A stretch of 44,626 nucleotides of DNA from Candidatus Omnitrophota bacterium (GTDB lineage: Bacteria; Omnitrophota; Gorgyraeia; Zapsychrales; Fredricksoniimonadaceae). The notes under the pieces are model-generated. The model saw only the letters and a list, made by a program, of their open reading frames with translations. It did not search any database and was not told the DNA's origin. The translations under genes were made by a program, and so were the position numbers. Shown here in pieces: positions 42,744 to 44,626 of this stretch. The stretch is taken from the NCBI GenBank assembly GCA_015233165.1, contig JADFYF010000009.1, forward strand, positions 1 through 44,626. Reading direction: 5' to 3'. The first letter of the stretch is position 1. Each line of letters begins with the position of its first letter.

Positions 42744-43139
42744 TTATTGTTTCTTATGAGTAACTTCGATATGATTCTTAACTTTTTCGCCTTCGGCCAA
42801 AGCCAAAGCTGTATTCGTAGCCAGATTCATTTGCTGGTCTGTGGATACTGCTCCGTCTAAAGTGATCGTCCCGTCTTTCACAGTGACCTTAATAGCGCTC
42901 GCCACCGGAGTTAAACTCTGATCATCTTTAATAGCTTCCTTGATGACAAAGGCCGCTTGATGATCCTCAAGAACCTTCAGAGCGTCTGTTTCTTTTGTAT
43001 TCATCGGTTGCGTGTTGGGGCTTCCCTCACTGATATAACGCGACACCTGAATATCGTTCTTAACAGACTCTCTGGCTTTGTCTTTGTTGACATCTGCTTG
43101 TACCGCCTGAGAGCAGGTGTGGTTGAGTATTTTTGTCAT
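42744..43139 (-). CDS. BON-domain protein
   Basis: 131 residues. The second half is a BON domain: AFVIKEAIKDDQSLTPVASAIKVTVKDGTITLDGAVSTDQQMNLATNTALALAEGEKVKNHIEV. BON domains bind phospholipid membranes and occur in osmotically induced envelope proteins such as OsmY. The N-terminus is odd: it lacks a signal peptide and instead holds a polar 60-residue stretch, so either the start is further upstream in another form or the protein is cytoplasmic. It starts 30 bases after the ferritin stop. Confidence 0.85.
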   Translation of the reverse strand: MTKILNHTCSQAVQADVNKDKARESVKNDIQVSRYISEGSPNTQPMNTKETDALKVLEDHQAAFVIKEAIKDDQSLTPVASAIKVTVKDGTITLDGAVSTDQQMNLATNTALALAEGEKVKNHIEVTHKKQ

Positions 43140-43169
43140 AGCATCCTTCTTTCGAAATAAATACCATTC

Positions 43170-43661
43170 CTATTTACGTTGTCCAAGTTCATGATCAAAT
43201 ACGACGACTCCTTCAGTGGTATTCTTGATGAACTTAAAATTCTCAACGTTATTCTTGGCTGTATTTTCTTCCTCGACCTGTTCGGTAATAAACCACTGCA
43301 GCATGATCTCTGTGGCATAATCCCCTTCAGATCTCGCTAAATTTATCAGATCGTGGATCTGCCCCGTAACCGTTAACTCCTGGGCATAGGCCGATTCAAA
43401 AACAGATAAGAATGATTTCCATTGCTCTTGCGGCGCTTCAATGGATGTCAATACAACTATCCCTCCTCTGGAAATGATATATTCGTACAATCTCATCGCA
43501 TGCTTGAATTCCTCGTTGGATTGAACCTTATACCACGCAGCAAAACCTGTCATGTGATGAGACCCAAAGTACGCCGCCATCGACAAATAAGAATAAAAAG
43601 CTCCCAGTTCCACATTAATTTGTTTATTCAGAGCCTTCTCAATCTTGGACTTGATAACCAT
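43170..43661 (-). CDS. ftnA: Ferritin (FtnA-like)
   Basis: Iron-storage protein forming a 24-subunit shell that oxidises Fe(II). 163 residues in a four-helix bundle with the ferroxidase residues in place: Glu18 (INVELGAFYSYLSMA), Glu51 and His54 (SNEEFKHAMRLYEYI), Glu95 and the TEQVEEE stretch near 127-131. No heme-binding Met marks it as bacterioferritin. Ribosome site TTAGGAG. Neighbours are a small lipoprotein upstream and BON/DUF6515 genes downstream, a stress-type cluster. Confidence 0.93.
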   Translation of the reverse strand: MVIKSKIEKALNKQINVELGAFYSYLSMAAYFGSHHMTGFAAWYKVQSNEEFKHAMRLYEYIISRGGIVVLTSIEAPQEQWKSFLSVFESAYAQELTVTGQIHDLINLARSEGDYATEIMLQWFITEQVEEENTAKNNVENFKFIKNTTEGVVVFDHELGQRK

Positions 43662-43692
43662 ATCTATCTCCTAACCCGTTGTCTTTTGATAA

Positions 43693-43854
43693 TTAACTAT
43701 GTACCCGTACATCAAGGCTGGATTCATGGCCACGTTCATGATAGTCACGATGCCCCCGATGACCGTCATCCTCCACAAACAAACAACCTGCTAATTGCAT
43801 CGCTAACGCCATTCCCACAAAAATCTGCAATGAACTTTTTAATGTCTTAATCAT
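43693..43854 (-). CDS. Small His-rich lipoprotein (missed by ORF track)
   Basis: A 53-residue ORF starting after AAAGGGGGAAATA: MIKTLKSSLQIFVGMALAMQLAGC is a signal peptide with lipobox LAGC; the mature 30 residues (LFVEDDGHRGHRDYHERGHESSLDV) hold five histidines and several acidic residues, which could bind metal. Located 31 bases upstream of ferritin on the same strand, so a link with iron is possible but only inferred. Confidence 0.65.
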   Translation of the reverse strand: MIKTLKSSLQIFVGMALAMQLAGCLFVEDDGHRGHRDYHERGHESSLDVRVHS

Positions 43855-43936
43855 TATTTCCCCCTTTCAAGTGTTCCTTTAAGCTGATAAAGGTATTCTA
43901 GGGAAGCCTGAAAATGTATCAATTGTACCGAGGTAT

Positions 43937-43969
43937 AACCGTCCTGAAATGCTGTCCTTTCAGACGGTT
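43937..43969. promoter_or_regulatory. Hairpin AACCGTC(C)TGAAA / TTTCAGACGGTT
   Basis: 12 paired bases with one bulged base around an 8-base loop, in the 212-base gap between the pterin dehydratase stop and the small lipoprotein start. No U-run is next to it; role unknown (leader RNA structure or operator). Confidence 0.45.
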
Positions 43970-43980
43970 ACATGCCTGAA

Positions 43981-44021
43981 GAAACAACCATCCTTATCCC
44001 GCCGGTGGCAGAATAAGGATG
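43981..44021 (-). terminator. Terminator of the pterin-dehydratase gene
   Basis: CATCCTTAT pairs with ATAAGGATG and an inner GCC pairs with GGC around GGT; on the minus strand it is followed by GTTGTTTCTTC. It lies 45 bases past the stop at 44067. Confidence 0.7.
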
Positions 44022-44066
44022 AAACTCAAATGACTATGGGTGAAAAAATAGACGGAAGATTTGTGA

Positions 44067-44507
44067 CTAACGTTTTAATTCGACAGGCAGATCATTAATC
44101 TTGGCAGCAACGACAAAATCACTCTTTGAGATCCCACCGAGATCATGCGTGGTCAATTCAATACGTAATTTTCGATAATCTGTCAGGTGAATATTCGGAT
44201 GATGTTTCTCATCTTCGGCAATCTCGGCAATCCGATTGATCAAATCGATAGCCGCCATAAAGTCCTGAATAATTAGTTCCCGATAAATTATCTTACTATC
44301 CCCGGATAAATGCCATCCGGTCAGCTTCTTCAACGACACCCTGACTTGAGACGACGTTAACGCTGTTCCTGTTTTAACCCTCTTACCGGATGATTCCGGC
44401 TTTTGAGATTTTTCCTGATGTTCTTTCTGATACTCAAAATCAATTTTGTTCGAGGGCAAAGAAAATATTCTTTCCTTATGTGAGTTTTTTCTAGTGGGTT
44501 TCTGCAT
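44067..44507 (-). CDS. phhB: Pterin-4a-carbinolamine dehydratase with basic N-terminal extension
   Basis: Recycles the 4a-hydroxy-pterin formed by pterin-dependent hydroxylases; members also work as small regulatory partners. 146 residues. The catalytic domain (about 50-146) shows GWHLSG, IAEDEKHHPNIHLTDYRKLRIELTTHDLGGISKSDFVVA, which is the HHP-x5-Y ... TH-x2-G(L/I)-x2-D family pattern. The first 50 residues are an extra Lys/Glu/Ser-rich tail (RKNSHKERIF, KEHQEKSQKPESSGKRVK) not seen in the usual 100-residue enzyme. No aromatic hydroxylase is in the window. Symbol by family only. Confidence 0.88.
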   Translation of the reverse strand: MQKPTRKNSHKERIFSLPSNKIDFEYQKEHQEKSQKPESSGKRVKTGTALTSSQVRVSLKKLTGWHLSGDSKIIYRELIIQDFMAAIDLINRIAEIAEDEKHHPNIHLTDYRKLRIELTTHDLGGISKSDFVVAAKINDLPVELKR

Positions 44508-44528
44508 GGGATTAACCTTTCTTATTCT

Positions 44529-44626
44529 TTAAAAGACTCGACGAATCTTGTTTTCAACGACCGTTTTAATAATATTCCAGCGATCCTTTTCACCTCTCAT
44601 CATGGACTCCGTAAAATGCCAGGCCT
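44529..44626 (-). CDS. C-terminal end of an unidentified protein, cut by window edge
   Basis: The minus-strand frame ending in TAA at 44529-44531 is open to the window edge and encodes AWHFTESMMRGEKDRWN, IIKTVVENKIRRVF. The charge pattern (WHFT, GEKDRW) looks like real protein, and its 3' end sits just before the pterin dehydratase start on the same strand. No family is recognised from 32 residues. Confidence 0.45.
   Translation of the reverse strand, partial: AWHFTESMMRGEKDRWNIIKTVVENKIRRVF

Noticed and set aside
1-44626. Genome-wide reassignment of TAG to an amino acid
   Set aside because: Several genes here (nrdD end, NarL-like regulator, TerB-like, ogt, DUF3309) end at TAG at the expected protein length.
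1-44626. CRISPR arrays, tRNA or rRNA genes
   Set aside because: No regularly spaced direct repeats and no cloverleaf-like or rRNA-like segments were seen in the intergenic gaps.

Overview
The window reads as a piece of chromosome from an uncultured Gram-negative-type bacterium, most likely a member of the Omnitrophota (formerly OP3). The clue is the gene at 302-3247. It is a large exported protein whose N-terminal and C-terminal modules I recognise, from memory, as typical of Omnitrophota genomes. An outer membrane is implied by an Mla/MCE lipid-transport operon, an autotransporter-type beta-barrel protein and many lipoproteins. Apart from the transposase fragment at the left edge, every gene I support is on the minus strand. 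Start/stop overlaps are frequent (ATGA, GTGA), so much of the window is probably transcribed as a few long operons.

Layout from left to right. (1) 1-364: end of an integrase-type transposase. (2) 302-8454: exported protein with a CheR-like methyltransferase domain, a lipoprotein, a SulP anion transporter, and an 865-residue protein made of two tandem glycosyltransferase-like domains separated by three copies of a short YPDL module. (3) 8470-11947: class-III aminotransferase overlapping a HAD phosphatase, an alpha/beta hydrolase, a VF530-type DNA-binding protein and an 18-residue basic peptide. (4) 12062-12930: frameshifted KilA-N gene. (5) 13071-21074: housekeeping and stress run with ogt, recQ, DUF4197, a putative glycosidase lipoprotein, usp, mntH, a CNNM/CorC-type protein and a TerB-like protein. 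(6) 21153-22276: a HEIGH membrane protein and an exported coiled-coil protein, preceded by what I read as a cyclic-di-GMP-I (GEMM-I) riboswitch with an intrinsic terminator. (7) 22330-26517: a TPC-type metal P-ATPase together with a NarX/NarL-like two-component pair and a receiver protein lacking its phospho-acceptor Asp. (8) 26529-29482: anaerobic ribonucleotide reductase nrdD-nrdG, with a paired NrdR-box-like signal and an in-frame TAG inside the ATP-cone of nrdD. (9) 29851-32773: mlaE-mlaF-mlaD-pqiC-like operon. (10) 32785-44626: a long envelope region with small exported proteins, a DUF3309 protein, an iron-permease-like protein, a CDP-alcohol phosphatidyltransferase, an autotransporter coupled to a phosphodiesterase-EEP nuclease/phosphatase fusion, a DUF883 protein, a GT4 glycosyltransferase, a DUF6515-like protein, a BON protein, ferritin and a pterin carbinolamine dehydratase.

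The themes are envelope building (lipid transport, lipid headgroup chemistry, glycosylation, exported proteins), metal handling (mntH, P-ATPase, ferritin, iron-permease family) and anaerobic dNTP synthesis. The most noteworthy items are the riboswitch controlling an exported coiled-coil/membrane-protease-like pair, the internally duplicated glycosyltransferase, the autotransporter/phosphodiesterase-EEP coupling, the exported CheR-like methyltransferase, the pseudo-receiver, and the interrupted nrdD. I saw no CRISPR array, no tRNA or rRNA gene, and no intergenic gap longer than about 225 bases. All family names come from reading motifs; no database search was run.
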